The notes beneath the pieces are model-generated. The model did no database searches, was not told the origin of the DNA, and was given only the letters and a program-made list of their open reading frames with translations. Below, one piece after another: positions 7,556 to 15,995 of a stretch of 64,000 nt of DNA (its first letter is position 1; every line of letters begins with the position of its first letter). A program made the position numbers and the translations under genes. Origin of the DNA: Alphaproteobacteria bacterium (lineage in GTDB: Bacteria; Pseudomonadota; Alphaproteobacteria; Acetobacterales; Acetobacteraceae); assembly GCA_016869715.1 (NCBI GenBank), contig VGDM01000003.1, positions 1 through 64,000 on the forward strand, read 5' to 3'.

Positions 7556-9168
7556 CCATGACTGCCGCTGATGATCTGGTTTTCGGCCTGACGCGCCTGG
7601 TTGATCTGCCGGGGTTGACCAATGCCGCCGGCGCGCCTTTGTCAGCCGATGACATTGCGCAAATCGTGACGGAGGCGAACCGCTTCTGCACCGAAGCGCT
7701 GCAACCGAAGGCGCAGGAAGCGGATAAGCAGGGCGCGCGCTACGCCAATGGCACGGTGACAACACCGGCGCATTACCCCGCGCTTTATGACCAATGGCGC
7801 GAAGGTGGCTGGCAGGGGCTGGCGGCACCGGCGGAGCATGGTGGTCAGGGGCTGCCGCTCAGTCTTTGGACGGCCATGGTGGAATTGGGGATGGCGGCGG
7901 ATACCTCCTTCATGCTGGGCCCGTTGCTCTCCGCCGGCGCGATTGACCTGCTGCGCCATTACGCCACACCGGATCAGGCGGCGCGCTGGTTGCCGCCAAT
8001 GATCGCCGGCGAATGGACCGGCGCCATGTGCCTCACGGAACCGCAGGCTGGCAGTGATTTGGGCGTGCTGAGGACGCGTGCGGAACCGCTGGGCAATGGG
8101 CGCTACGCGCTGCATGGGCAAAAGATTTTCATCACCTGGGGCGAGCATGATTGCGCCGGCAATATCCTCCATCTGGTGCTGGCGCGGCTGCCGGATGCGC
8201 CGCCGGGCTCGCGCGGGATTTCGCTGTTTGCAGCACTGAAAATCATGCCTGGTGGTGCGCGCAATGCCTTCCGCTGCGGTGGCATCGAACGCAAGATGGG
8301 CATTCATGGCAGCCCCACCTGCATCATGCTGTATGAGGGTGCGGAGGCCGAGATGGTCGGTGAACCCAATCGCGGCCTGCAAGCCATGTTCGCCATGATG
8401 AATAATGCCAGGCTTGGCGTTGGCACCCAGGGTGTGGCGCATGGGGCGGCGGCGCTCCGGCTCGCGGAAGCCTATGCCGCGCAGCGTGTGCAAGGCGGGC
8501 GGACTATTGCGGAACACCCCGATGTCGCGCGCATGCTGATGGAAATGCGCGCCACCACGCTCGCGGCGCGGCTGATCATGCTGGAAGCGGCGGTGTCAGC
8601 GGATAAGGCGGAACTATTGGGTGATGCCGCAGCCGGCGCACGCTTGGCGCTGCTGATCCCGGTGCTGAAAGCCTGGGCGACGGATCGGGGGGTGGAAACC
8701 GCATCGCTTGGCGTGCAGGTGCATGGCGGCATGGGCTTCATCGAGGATACCGGCGCGGCGCAGGTGCTGCGCGATGCGCGCATTGCCCCGATTTATGAGG
8801 GCACCAACGGCATCCAGGCGATTGACCTGCTGACCCGCAAGCTCGCCCGCGATGGCGGGGCTGAGATGCGCGCCCTGATCGCTGAGGTCGCGGCCCTCCC
8901 CGATGCCAGGCTGCGCGCGGCAGCGGAAGGGCTGGCCCGGACCACGGAAGCGGTGCTCGCTGAACAAGGCCGCGAAGCAGAGGCTGGTCAAGCGCTGGCG
9001 AGCGCCTATCTGGATGCAGTGGGTTGGGTGCTGGGCGGTGCTCTTCTCGCGCGGGCGGCTGCGGCGGATGGCGCGGCTTATGGGGCAGTGGCGGATTTCT
9101 ATCTGCGGCGGCTTTTGCCACGCGCCGGGGCGCGGTTTGCGGAAATTGAGGGGGCCATGGCGGCTTGA
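7552..9168 (+). CDS. Acyl-CoA dehydrogenase, large (DmdC-like) type
   Basis: A 538-residue flavoenzyme that makes an alpha,beta double bond in an acyl-CoA. Visible motifs are AMCLTEPQAGSDLGVLRTRA (flavin and substrate contact), HGQKIFITWGEHD, ERKMGIHGSPTC and GGMGFIEDTGAAQVLRDARIAPIYEGTNGIQAIDLL. The extra C-terminal helical domain is typical of the roughly 580-residue subgroup that includes 3-methylthiopropanoyl-CoA dehydrogenase DmdC. No DMSP genes are near, so a specific substrate should not be assigned. It is coupled to the preceding oxidase by an ATGA overlap. Confidence 0.88.
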   Translation: MTMTAADDLVFGLTRLVDLPGLTNAAGAPLSADDIAQIVTEANRFCTEALQPKAQEADKQGARYANGTVTTPAHYPALYDQWREGGWQGLAAPAEHGGQGLPLSLWTAMVELGMAADTSFMLGPLLSAGAIDLLRHYATPDQAARWLPPMIAGEWTGAMCLTEPQAGSDLGVLRTRAEPLGNGRYALHGQKIFITWGEHDCAGNILHLVLARLPDAPPGSRGISLFAALKIMPGGARNAFRCGGIERKMGIHGSPTCIMLYEGAEAEMVGEPNRGLQAMFAMMNNARLGVGTQGVAHGAAALRLAEAYAAQRVQGGRTIAEHPDVARMLMEMRATTLAARLIMLEAAVSADKAELLGDAAAGARLALLIPVLKAWATDRGVETASLGVQVHGGMGFIEDTGAAQVLRDARIAPIYEGTNGIQAIDLLTRKLARDGGAEMRALIAEVAALPDARLRAAAEGLARTTEAVLAEQGREAEAGQALASAYLDAVGWVLGGALLARAAAADGAAYGAVADFYLRRLLPRAGARFAEIEGAMAA

Positions 9169-9251
9169 TGCCGCTTGGCGCCCTTGTCCGGCCTGGGTTG
9201 CAGTTGCCTTTGAACCTTTCCTACCGATAGAAGTTAAAGATAGAACGTTGA

Positions 9252-10823
9252 ATGAACGCATCACCTCCCTCCCTTTCGCAAACCCGCCCCCATGTCGCCG
9301 TGATCGGCGCTGGACCTGGGGGGCTGGCGGCGGCCATGCTGCTCGCTTCCTCCGGCGTAAGGGTCACAGTCTATGAAAAGGATAGCGTAGTCGGCGGGCG
9401 CACACGCGCCGTGACCGCGCCCGGCGGCTTTCGCTTCGATATCGGGCCGACCTTTTTCCTGTATCCGCGCATCCTGGCGGAAATCTTCGGAGCTTGTGGC
9501 GCGCGGCTTGAGGATGAAGTGGATCTGATCCGTCTTGATCCGCAATACCGACTGATCTTTGAAGGCGCTAACCCGGTCTCGATTGACGCAACCCCCGATC
9601 TGGCGCGCATGGAAGCGGAAGTGGCTAAGATCAACCCCGCCGATGCCCCTGGCGTGCGGAGCTTCATGGCGGAAAACCGCGTGAAGCTGGAAGCCTTCCG
9701 CCCGGTGCTGCAACGGCCCTTCCATGGTGTGATGACCTACCTGGCGCCGGAAGTGATGAATGGGCTCAAGCACTTGCGGCCCTGGCTTTCGCTGGATCAG
9801 GAATTGCAAAGACACTTCTCCGATCCGCGCACGCGCTTGGCGTTTTCCTTTCAGTCCAAATACCTGGGCATGAGTCCCTTCCGCTGCCCGAGCATGTTCT
9901 CCATCCTGTCCTTCCTGGAATATGAACATGGCGTGTTTCATCCGCGGGGCGGTTGCGGCGTGGTGTCTGAAGCCATGGCGCGCGTTGCTGAAAGCGTGGG
10001 CGTGGATATTCGCCTGAACACCACGGTTGATCGCATTGTCTTTGAAGGCCGCCGCGCGGTCGGTGTGGAAGCAGGCGGGCGGCTGCATGCGGCAGATGCG
10101 GTGGTGGTGAATGCCGATTTCGCCCATGCCATTCCGGGGCTGATGGAAGAAGAACAGCGCCCGCAATGGCCCGACAAGAAAATTGCCGAAGCGCGGTATT
10201 CCTGTTCTACCTTCATGCTTTACCTTGGCATTGAAGGGAAACTTGATCTGGCGCATCACTCGGTGCTGCTGGCCGAGGACTATGAGAATAATCTGGCACA
10301 AATCGAAGCCGGCACCATTCCGCAAAACCCCTCGCTTTATGTGCAGGCAGCGGCTGGCACTGATCCGTCACTCGCCCCGCCTGGGCATTCCACGCTTTAC
10401 ATGCTGGTGCCGGTGCCGAATTTGTTGGGCGGGGCGGATTGGGCCGCTGAGGCACCGCATTATCGGCGGCTGGCACTAGATCGGCTGAAGGCGCTTGGCC
10501 TGCATGATATCGAAAACCGCATCCGGTATGAAAAAATCCTCTCGCCGCAAGGCTGGCAGGATGACTATGCGGTGGGCTATGGCGCCACCTTCAACCTTGC
10601 GCATAATGTGCGTCAGATGATGCATTTCCGCCCGCGCAATCGCTTCGGCCGCGCGAAGGGTGTTTATCTGGTGGGCGGCGGCACGCATCCGGGCAGTGGC
10701 TTGCCGGTGATTTACGAAGGTGCGCGCATCAGCACCGATTTATTATTGCAGGATCTGGGCCTCGCGCGGAGCGAGCGTGGCCCGCGCCATATGCGGGCCA
10801 ATCTGTCCGTTTCTGGCGACTGA
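9252..10823 (+). CDS. CrtN/CrtP-family C30 carotenoid desaturase or oxidase (first copy)
   Basis: First gene of the carotenoid operon. The 523-residue product belongs to the CrtI/CrtN/CrtP flavoprotein family: FAD motif VAVIGAGPGGLAAAMLLASSG, GGRTRAVTAPGGFRFDIGPTF, then a C-terminal THPGSGLPVIYEGARIS block. In C30 pathways one such enzyme desaturates squalene or diapophytoene stepwise, and another oxidises the terminal methyl to an aldehyde. This copy and the next presumably divide those jobs, but sequence reading does not show which does which. It ends 15 bases before the next gene, which has its own AAGGAGAGGG ribosome site. Confidence 0.85.
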   Translation: MNASPPSLSQTRPHVAVIGAGPGGLAAAMLLASSGVRVTVYEKDSVVGGRTRAVTAPGGFRFDIGPTFFLYPRILAEIFGACGARLEDEVDLIRLDPQYRLIFEGANPVSIDATPDLARMEAEVAKINPADAPGVRSFMAENRVKLEAFRPVLQRPFHGVMTYLAPEVMNGLKHLRPWLSLDQELQRHFSDPRTRLAFSFQSKYLGMSPFRCPSMFSILSFLEYEHGVFHPRGGCGVVSEAMARVAESVGVDIRLNTTVDRIVFEGRRAVGVEAGGRLHAADAVVVNADFAHAIPGLMEEEQRPQWPDKKIAEARYSCSTFMLYLGIEGKLDLAHHSVLLAEDYENNLAQIEAGTIPQNPSLYVQAAAGTDPSLAPPGHSTLYMLVPVPNLLGGADWAAEAPHYRRLALDRLKALGLHDIENRIRYEKILSPQGWQDDYAVGYGATFNLAHNVRQMMHFRPRNRFGRAKGVYLVGGGTHPGSGLPVIYEGARISTDLLLQDLGLARSERGPRHMRANLSVSGD

Positions 10824-10838
10824 GAAGGAGAGGGCGCG

Positions 10839-12422
10839 ATGGGTGCCACGGTAGTTGTCATTGGCAGTGGTTTGGGTGGGCTTGCAGCCGCCGCGACCGC
10901 GCAGGCGCGTGGGCATCAGGTCACGGTCCTTGAGCGTAATGCCTGGCTGGGCGGCAAGGCAGCGGTGCTGAACCTGCCATCACCGGATGGGCGCGGAAAT
11001 TTCCGTTTCGATATGGGCCCGACCATCCTGACCATGCCGCGCGTGCTGCGCCGCATTTTCGCGGAAGCAGGGCGCAATCAACAGCAGGCAATTCCGCTCA
11101 TTCGGCTTGATCCGCAATGGCGCTGCTTTTTTGATGGCAGCAAGCAGATTGATCTGATCGAAAACGTTCAGGACATGGCGCGGCTGATGGATGACTTCGC
11201 GCCCGGCGGCAACATTGGCGCAGGGTATGAACGCTTTCAGCGCGTTGCGCGCCATTTGCACAAGGTGTCCGAGAAATTCTTCTTCTGGAAGCCCGTGGAA
11301 GGCATCGGCGATACGCTGAACCTTGGCGATAATTTCAAGCCGGATGTATTGCGTGATGTCATAGCGTTGCGCATGGGCCAGACGGTGGCGAAAGTCATTC
11401 GCGGTCATGTGCCAAATGATCAATTGGCACAGATGCTGGATCACTTCACGCAATATGTCGGATCAAGCCCCTATTTGGCGCCTGCCGTGCTGTGCAGCAT
11501 TGGCGATATGCAGGCATCCGAAGGTGTGTGGTATCCGGTGGGTGGCACGCGCGCGACGGCGGAAGGGCTTGCCAATCTGGCGGCCTCGCTCGGCGCTGAT
11601 CTCCGCACCAATGCCGAGGTCACGGATATTGAGATTGTGGGCGGCGCGGTGCGCAGCGTGACCGCGAACGGTGAACGCATTGCCTGTGATGCGCTGATTT
11701 CGAACATGGATGCCATCCGCACCTATACGGAATTGGTGAAGCGCAATGCTTCGCAGCGCTATGCCAAGAAGTATGAGCCCGCCTGTTCCGGCGTGGTGCT
11801 CTATCTCGGGCTCAATCGCCGCTACGAACATTTGGCGCATCATGACTTTGTTTTCTCCCGCGATGCGGAAGAAGAATTCGATGCGATCTACTGCAAGGGT
11901 GAACCGGCGCCAGACCCGACAGCTTATCTGGCCGCGCCATCAGGCACGGATCCTTCGGTCGCGCCGGAGGGTGGGGAAGCGCTATATGTGCTGGTGCACA
12001 CGCCCTATCTCCGCCCGCATCATGATTGGACGAAGATGTTCCCGGCCTATCGCCAGAAAATTCTGGACAAGCTGAAGCGCACGGCGGGCATGGAAGATAT
12101 CGAAAACCGCATTGTCTGCGAAAGCCAATTGACACCGGTGGATATCCATAACCGCTACAAGGTTCTTAATGGCGCGATTTATGGCATCGCTTCACATGGT
12201 TCCTTCACCGGCGCCTTCAAGCCAAGCAATCGCAGCAAGGCCATCAAGGGGCTCTATTTGGCGGGCGGCGCGGCGCATCCCGGCCCCGGCATGCCGATGG
12301 TCATGATGTCCGGCTGGATCGCTGCCGATGCGCTGGACCGTGACCATGGCGGGCGCGGCATGTCGCTCGAAGCGGAATTGGCCGGCCGGCGAGAGGCCGA
12401 ATTGCCAGCCGCGGCGGAATGA
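10839..12422 (+). CDS. CrtN/CrtP-family C30 carotenoid desaturase or oxidase (second copy)
   Basis: A 527-residue relative of the preceding protein. It has the FAD motif VVVIGSGLGGLAAAATAQARG, GGKAAVLNLPSPDGRGNFRF followed by DMGPTILTMPRVLRRIFAEAG, and a C-terminal AAHPGPGMPMVMMSGWIAAD block. The two copies share layout but differ widely, consistent with distinct steps rather than recent duplication. The stop overlaps the next start (ATGA), so translation is probably coupled. The role as desaturase or terminal oxidase is inferred from family and operon, not read from a diagnostic residue. Confidence 0.85.
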   Translation: MGATVVVIGSGLGGLAAAATAQARGHQVTVLERNAWLGGKAAVLNLPSPDGRGNFRFDMGPTILTMPRVLRRIFAEAGRNQQQAIPLIRLDPQWRCFFDGSKQIDLIENVQDMARLMDDFAPGGNIGAGYERFQRVARHLHKVSEKFFFWKPVEGIGDTLNLGDNFKPDVLRDVIALRMGQTVAKVIRGHVPNDQLAQMLDHFTQYVGSSPYLAPAVLCSIGDMQASEGVWYPVGGTRATAEGLANLAASLGADLRTNAEVTDIEIVGGAVRSVTANGERIACDALISNMDAIRTYTELVKRNASQRYAKKYEPACSGVVLYLGLNRRYEHLAHHDFVFSRDAEEEFDAIYCKGEPAPDPTAYLAAPSGTDPSVAPEGGEALYVLVHTPYLRPHHDWTKMFPAYRQKILDKLKRTAGMEDIENRIVCESQLTPVDIHNRYKVLNGAIYGIASHGSFTGAFKPSNRSKAIKGLYLAGGAAHPGPGMPMVMMSGWIAADALDRDHGGRGMSLEAELAGRREAELPAAAE

Positions 12423-13237
12423 CCAAGACGCCGGGACAACAAATGCTTGATCCAGTGGCGCTGCGATCGCTACGCCATTTGGATTTTTTTGATTTCATAT
12501 TCATGCGTTTCTTCGCGAAACACATGCGCGCCTTGCGCGTGGCGCGCTGGGGCCTGCCGGAATTGCCGGCGGGCAAACCGGCCGTGATATTCGCCAACCA
12601 CCCATCCTGGTGGGATGGCGTGGCCTTCATGCTGCTCTATCGCCGGCTATTGCCAGAACGCCCCTTGTTCACACCGATGGCTGCCGCGGCACTCGAAAAA
12701 TATCGTTTCATGAAGCGACTTGGCGTTTTCGGGATCGAGACCGGGTCGGCGCGCGGGTCGGTCGCGTTTTTGCGCGTGGTGGAAAAGGTGCTGGCCGATC
12801 CCGCGCATATTCTGTGGATCAATGCGCCCGGGCGTTTCAGCGATCCGCGCGAAAGGCCGGTGCCGATTGCGCCTGGCATGATCCGCCTGCCAGAAATGGC
12901 GCCGGAGGCAGTGTTTGTGCCACTCGCGCTGGATTACCCGTTCTGGAGTGAGCGCAAGGCCGAAATGCTCGCCGCTTTCGGCGCGCCCATCCCGGCTGCG
13001 ACGCTGCTGGAAGCGCCGCGTGAAGCGCGCAACGCCATGCTGTCCACTGCTTTGGCTGAGGTGATGGAAAAACTCAGCGCCGATGCGATTGCGCGCGATC
13101 CCGCTGCCTTCCAGACCCTGGTGCAGGGGCGCGAAGGTATGGGCGGCATTTATCAAAGCTGGCGCCGCGCCAAGGCCCTGCTGCGCGGTGAACGCTTCGA
13201 CCCCCGACACGAGCAACGCGCGGAGACAACGCCATGA
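12419..13237 (+). CDS. PlsC-type acyltransferase of the carotenoid operon
   Basis: A 272-residue lysophospholipid-acyltransferase-fold protein. It shows the catalytic HX4D motif in FANHPSWWDG near residue 60, then a PLFTPMAAAALEKYRFMKRLGVFGI block and GSARGSVAFLRVVEKVL. The position between the desaturases and the glycosyltransferase suggests it esterifies a fatty acid to the sugar of a glycosyl-C30 carotenoate, the job of CrtO in staphyloxanthin synthesis. The fold is PlsC-like. Function is inferred from the operon. It overlaps both neighbours by four bases. Confidence 0.8.
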   Translation: MTKTPGQQMLDPVALRSLRHLDFFDFIFMRFFAKHMRALRVARWGLPELPAGKPAVIFANHPSWWDGVAFMLLYRRLLPERPLFTPMAAAALEKYRFMKRLGVFGIETGSARGSVAFLRVVEKVLADPAHILWINAPGRFSDPRERPVPIAPGMIRLPEMAPEAVFVPLALDYPFWSERKAEMLAAFGAPIPAATLLEAPREARNAMLSTALAEVMEKLSADAIARDPAAFQTLVQGREGMGGIYQSWRRAKALLRGERFDPRHEQRAETTP

Positions 13238-14337
13238 CAGATTTCCTGCCCTGGATTGCGCTGGCATTGGCGCTGATGCCGGTCGGTTTCGCGCTGGATA
13301 ACCTCCGCCGCATGGCGAAGGCAGCGGGGCCGGCACCCAAGGATGCGCTGGTATCCATCCTGATCCCAGCGCGTAATGAGGAAGCGCATATCAGCGCCTG
13401 CCTAGATACCGCACTTGCGCAGCTAGGTGTCGCGATTGAATTGCTGGTGATGGATGATGGGTCGAGTGATCGCACGGCAGCGATTGTTAGCGCCTATGCC
13501 GCGCGGGATGCGCGGGTGCGGCTTTTGGCGTGCCCGCCACTGCCGCAAGGCTGGACCGGCAAGGTGCATGCCTGTGCGCGGCTGGCAGAGGCAGCACGGG
13601 GGACGCATTTCCTGTTCATTGATGCTGATGTGCGGCTTGCGCGTGATTCAGCAGCCCGCATGGCTGGCCATGCCACGCGGCAGAGGCTTGCGATGGTGAC
13701 TGGCGTGCCGCGCCAGATCATCGGCAGTTTGGGTGAGGCGCTGACCGTGCCCATGATCAACCTGCTGCTGATCGGCTATCTGCCAGGTGGTGGGCGGGCC
13801 GAGACTGAACGCGCGGAGCTTGGCGCGGCTTGCGGCCAGTTGATTCTGTTTGAGCGTGGCGCTTACGAATCCATCGGTGGCCATGGCGCCATTCGTACAC
13901 TGTTGCATGATGGCCTACAGCTTTCGCGCAAGCTGCGCAGTGCCGGTTTCCGCACCGAAATAGTGGAAGGCGTCAAGCTTGCCGAATGCCGCATGTATGA
14001 TGGGCTGCGTTCAAGCTGGAATGGCTTCATCAAGAATGCGCATGAAGGCATGGCGACACCCATTGGCCTGCCAATCTGGACGACGCTTTTAGCGGGCGCG
14101 CATATTTGGCCGTTCTTTCTGTTGCCGGAATGGCAGGCGGCGCTCGCCACTCTACTGGTCTTTGGCTTGCGCGCTGCCATCACATACAGGACCCGTGAAG
14201 CCTGGTGGACCGTGCCGCTGCATCCCTTCGCCGTACTGGTTGGGCTTGCCATTCAATGGACCGCGCTGGTGCGGGTGCTGATCGGGCGCCCCGCCGGTTG
14301 GAAGGGCCGCGCCTATTCCGCCAGCGGCACGGCATGA
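13234..14337 (+). CDS. Family 2 glycosyltransferase of the carotenoid operon (CrtQ-like)
   Basis: A 367-residue membrane-associated glycosyltransferase. An N-terminal membrane segment (FLPWIALALALMPVGFAL) is followed by the GT-A core: VSILIPARNEEAHISACLD, LLVMDDGSSDRTAAIV, GWTGKVHACARLAEAA and the metal-binding FLFIDADVRL. Two or three membrane helices close the protein (near IGLPIWTTLLAGAHIWPFFLL, then to the end). CrtQ of the staphyloxanthin pathway and hopanoid-associated HpnB share this architecture. The operon favours glucosylation of a C30 carotenoic acid. ATGA overlaps occur at both ends. Confidence 0.82.
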   Translation: MTDFLPWIALALALMPVGFALDNLRRMAKAAGPAPKDALVSILIPARNEEAHISACLDTALAQLGVAIELLVMDDGSSDRTAAIVSAYAARDARVRLLACPPLPQGWTGKVHACARLAEAARGTHFLFIDADVRLARDSAARMAGHATRQRLAMVTGVPRQIIGSLGEALTVPMINLLLIGYLPGGGRAETERAELGAACGQLILFERGAYESIGGHGAIRTLLHDGLQLSRKLRSAGFRTEIVEGVKLAECRMYDGLRSSWNGFIKNAHEGMATPIGLPIWTTLLAGAHIWPFFLLPEWQAALATLLVFGLRAAITYRTREAWWTVPLHPFAVLVGLAIQWTALVRVLIGRPAGWKGRAYSASGTA

Positions 14338-15995
14338 TTGCTGATAGCGCTGCTTCCCGCGCGCCGACGCGCGACTCGGGGTCTGAGAATTTTCCGGTGG
14401 CGTCCCGGCTGTTGGCGCCGGAAATACGCCCGAAGGTGCTGGGCTTCTACCGCTTCGTGCGCGCCGCTGATGATATTGCCGATGATCCGGCCCTAACCGC
14501 CGAGGAAAAGCTGCGCCGTCTGGCGGCGCTCGAAGCCGCGCTTGATGATCTCGCCACGGAGGAACCCGCTGCCACCGCATTGCATCGCGCTGTGAGTGGT
14601 ACGGATGAGGCGCGGCTGATGCTCTCCGCCTTTCGGCAGGATGCGGTGCAAGCGCGCTATGCCGATTGGGCCGGCTTGGAAGATTACTGCGCGCGGTCAG
14701 CCAATCCTGTCGGGCGCATGTTGCTCCGTCTCCATCATGAAACAAAACCCGAGGCGATTGCCGCCGCCGATGCGCTTTGCACCGCTTTGCAAATCCTCAA
14801 TCACCTGCAGGATCTCGTGCCGGATCGGCGTGATATCGGGCGCGTCTATCTGCCCGAAGCCTGGATGGATTTGGCCGGCGGTGAGGCGCGGTTTTTTGAT
14901 GCTGCCAATACCAAGGCTCGGCGCGCCGTGTTGGATGCCGCGCTCCATCAGGTTGAGGAAAGGCTGGATGCCGCCGCCGCAGTGCCGCGCCTGATCGCGG
15001 CGAAGCGCCTGGCGCGCGAATGCAGTGTCACCATCGCACTCGCACGGCGGCTCCTGGCAAAGCTGCGCGCGGCTGATCCGGTAGTGGAGCGGGTTGCGCT
15101 ATCGCGGCTTGATATTCTGCACGGGTTTCGTGCGGCACTCGGCACCGGGCCAAGCGATGCGGCGCTGGTCAGTGTGCGGGTTGGGCGCGCGGGGTCTTCC
15201 TTCGCGCGTGGCATGTCAGCGCTAAAGGGCGAAAGGCGCCGTGCGCTTTGGGCGGTTTATGCCTTTTGCCGCGCGGTGGATGACATTGCCGATGGCGCAA
15301 TGCCGGAAGCGGAAAAGCGCCGGTTCCTGGCTGATTGGCGCGGCAAGCTCCGCGCACCGGATTGTGCGCTCTCGCGCGAATTGACGCGGGCACGGGGCGC
15401 CTTCTCACTCCCGATTGAAGAATGTGAAGCGATGATTGCGGGCATGGAAACGGATGCCACACCAAGGCTCCGCATCGCCGATAGCGAAGCGCTCAACCTT
15501 TATTGTCGCCGCGTCGCTGGCAGCGTCGGTGTCATGGCAGTACGGATTTTCGGCGCGTCGGAAGCGGCTGATTTCGGCCTTGGGCTTGGGCGCACGCTGC
15601 AATTGGTGAATATCCTGCGCGACATGGATGAGGATGCAACGCGCGACCGCGTCTATCTGCCGCTTGATTTTCTGATTGCCGAAGGTGTTGCAGATGCGCC
15701 TGCTGCCACGCTGATCGCAAGCCCGGGCTTTGCCCGCGCCGCAGCGCATTTGGCACAGCAAGCGAAAGCCGGCTTTGCGCAAGCAGCGGCAGAGCTACCC
15801 CATTTGGATCAGCGCGCCCTTTTGCCGGCGCGCATCATGATGTGGGGCTATCAGCGGCTGTTTGAACGGCTCATGGCGCGCGGCTTTGGCTTACCGCGGC
15901 CACGCCCATGCCTGACGCGGGGCGAGAAACTGCAAATGGCAGCCTTTGCCATGGGAATCATACCCATGCCGCAAGCCAGCACCAGCCGCGCATGA
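14334..15995 (+). CDS. Bifunctional presqualene/hydroxysqualene enzyme: HpnC-HpnD fusion
   Basis: A single 553-residue chain holding two complete squalene/phytoene-synthase folds. Residues about 15-265 read as HpnC (ENFPVASRLL, FYRFVRAADDIADDP with the first aspartate motif at 46-51, NHLQDLVPD at 156-164, RVYLPEAW). Residues about 285-553 read as HpnD (SSFARGMSALKGERRRALW, FCRAVDDIADG at 316-320, LVNILRDMDEDATRDRVYLP with D430 and D434). HpnD makes presqualene diphosphate from two farnesyl diphosphates and HpnC converts it to hydroxysqualene. Normally these are separate proteins of roughly 280 residues. No stop or frame change occurs at the join. ATGA/ATGAG overlaps couple it to its neighbours. 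Confidence 0.88.
   Translation: MIADSAASRAPTRDSGSENFPVASRLLAPEIRPKVLGFYRFVRAADDIADDPALTAEEKLRRLAALEAALDDLATEEPAATALHRAVSGTDEARLMLSAFRQDAVQARYADWAGLEDYCARSANPVGRMLLRLHHETKPEAIAAADALCTALQILNHLQDLVPDRRDIGRVYLPEAWMDLAGGEARFFDAANTKARRAVLDAALHQVEERLDAAAAVPRLIAAKRLARECSVTIALARRLLAKLRAADPVVERVALSRLDILHGFRAALGTGPSDAALVSVRVGRAGSSFARGMSALKGERRRALWAVYAFCRAVDDIADGAMPEAEKRRFLADWRGKLRAPDCALSRELTRARGAFSLPIEECEAMIAGMETDATPRLRIADSEALNLYCRRVAGSVGVMAVRIFGASEAADFGLGLGRTLQLVNILRDMDEDATRDRVYLPLDFLIAEGVADAPAATLIASPGFARAAAHLAQQAKAGFAQAAAELPHLDQRALLPARIMMWGYQRLFERLMARGFGLPRPRPCLTRGEKLQMAAFAMGIIPMPQASTSRA

Noticed and set aside
7552-9168. Assignment of the acyl-CoA dehydrogenase as DmdC of DMSP breakdown.
   Set aside because: Only the size and general layout match. 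No dmdA, dmdB or dmdD is near, so the specific role is not supported.
9169-9251. A sigma-70 promoter for the carotenoid operon.
   Set aside because: Only weak matches (about four of six bases in each box) were found, with several competing placements, so none could be supported.
9261-10325. A 354-codon minus-strand frame opposite the first CrtN-like gene.
   Set aside because: The protein is histidine- and glutamine-rich without any motif, and the plus strand has a clear flavoenzyme.
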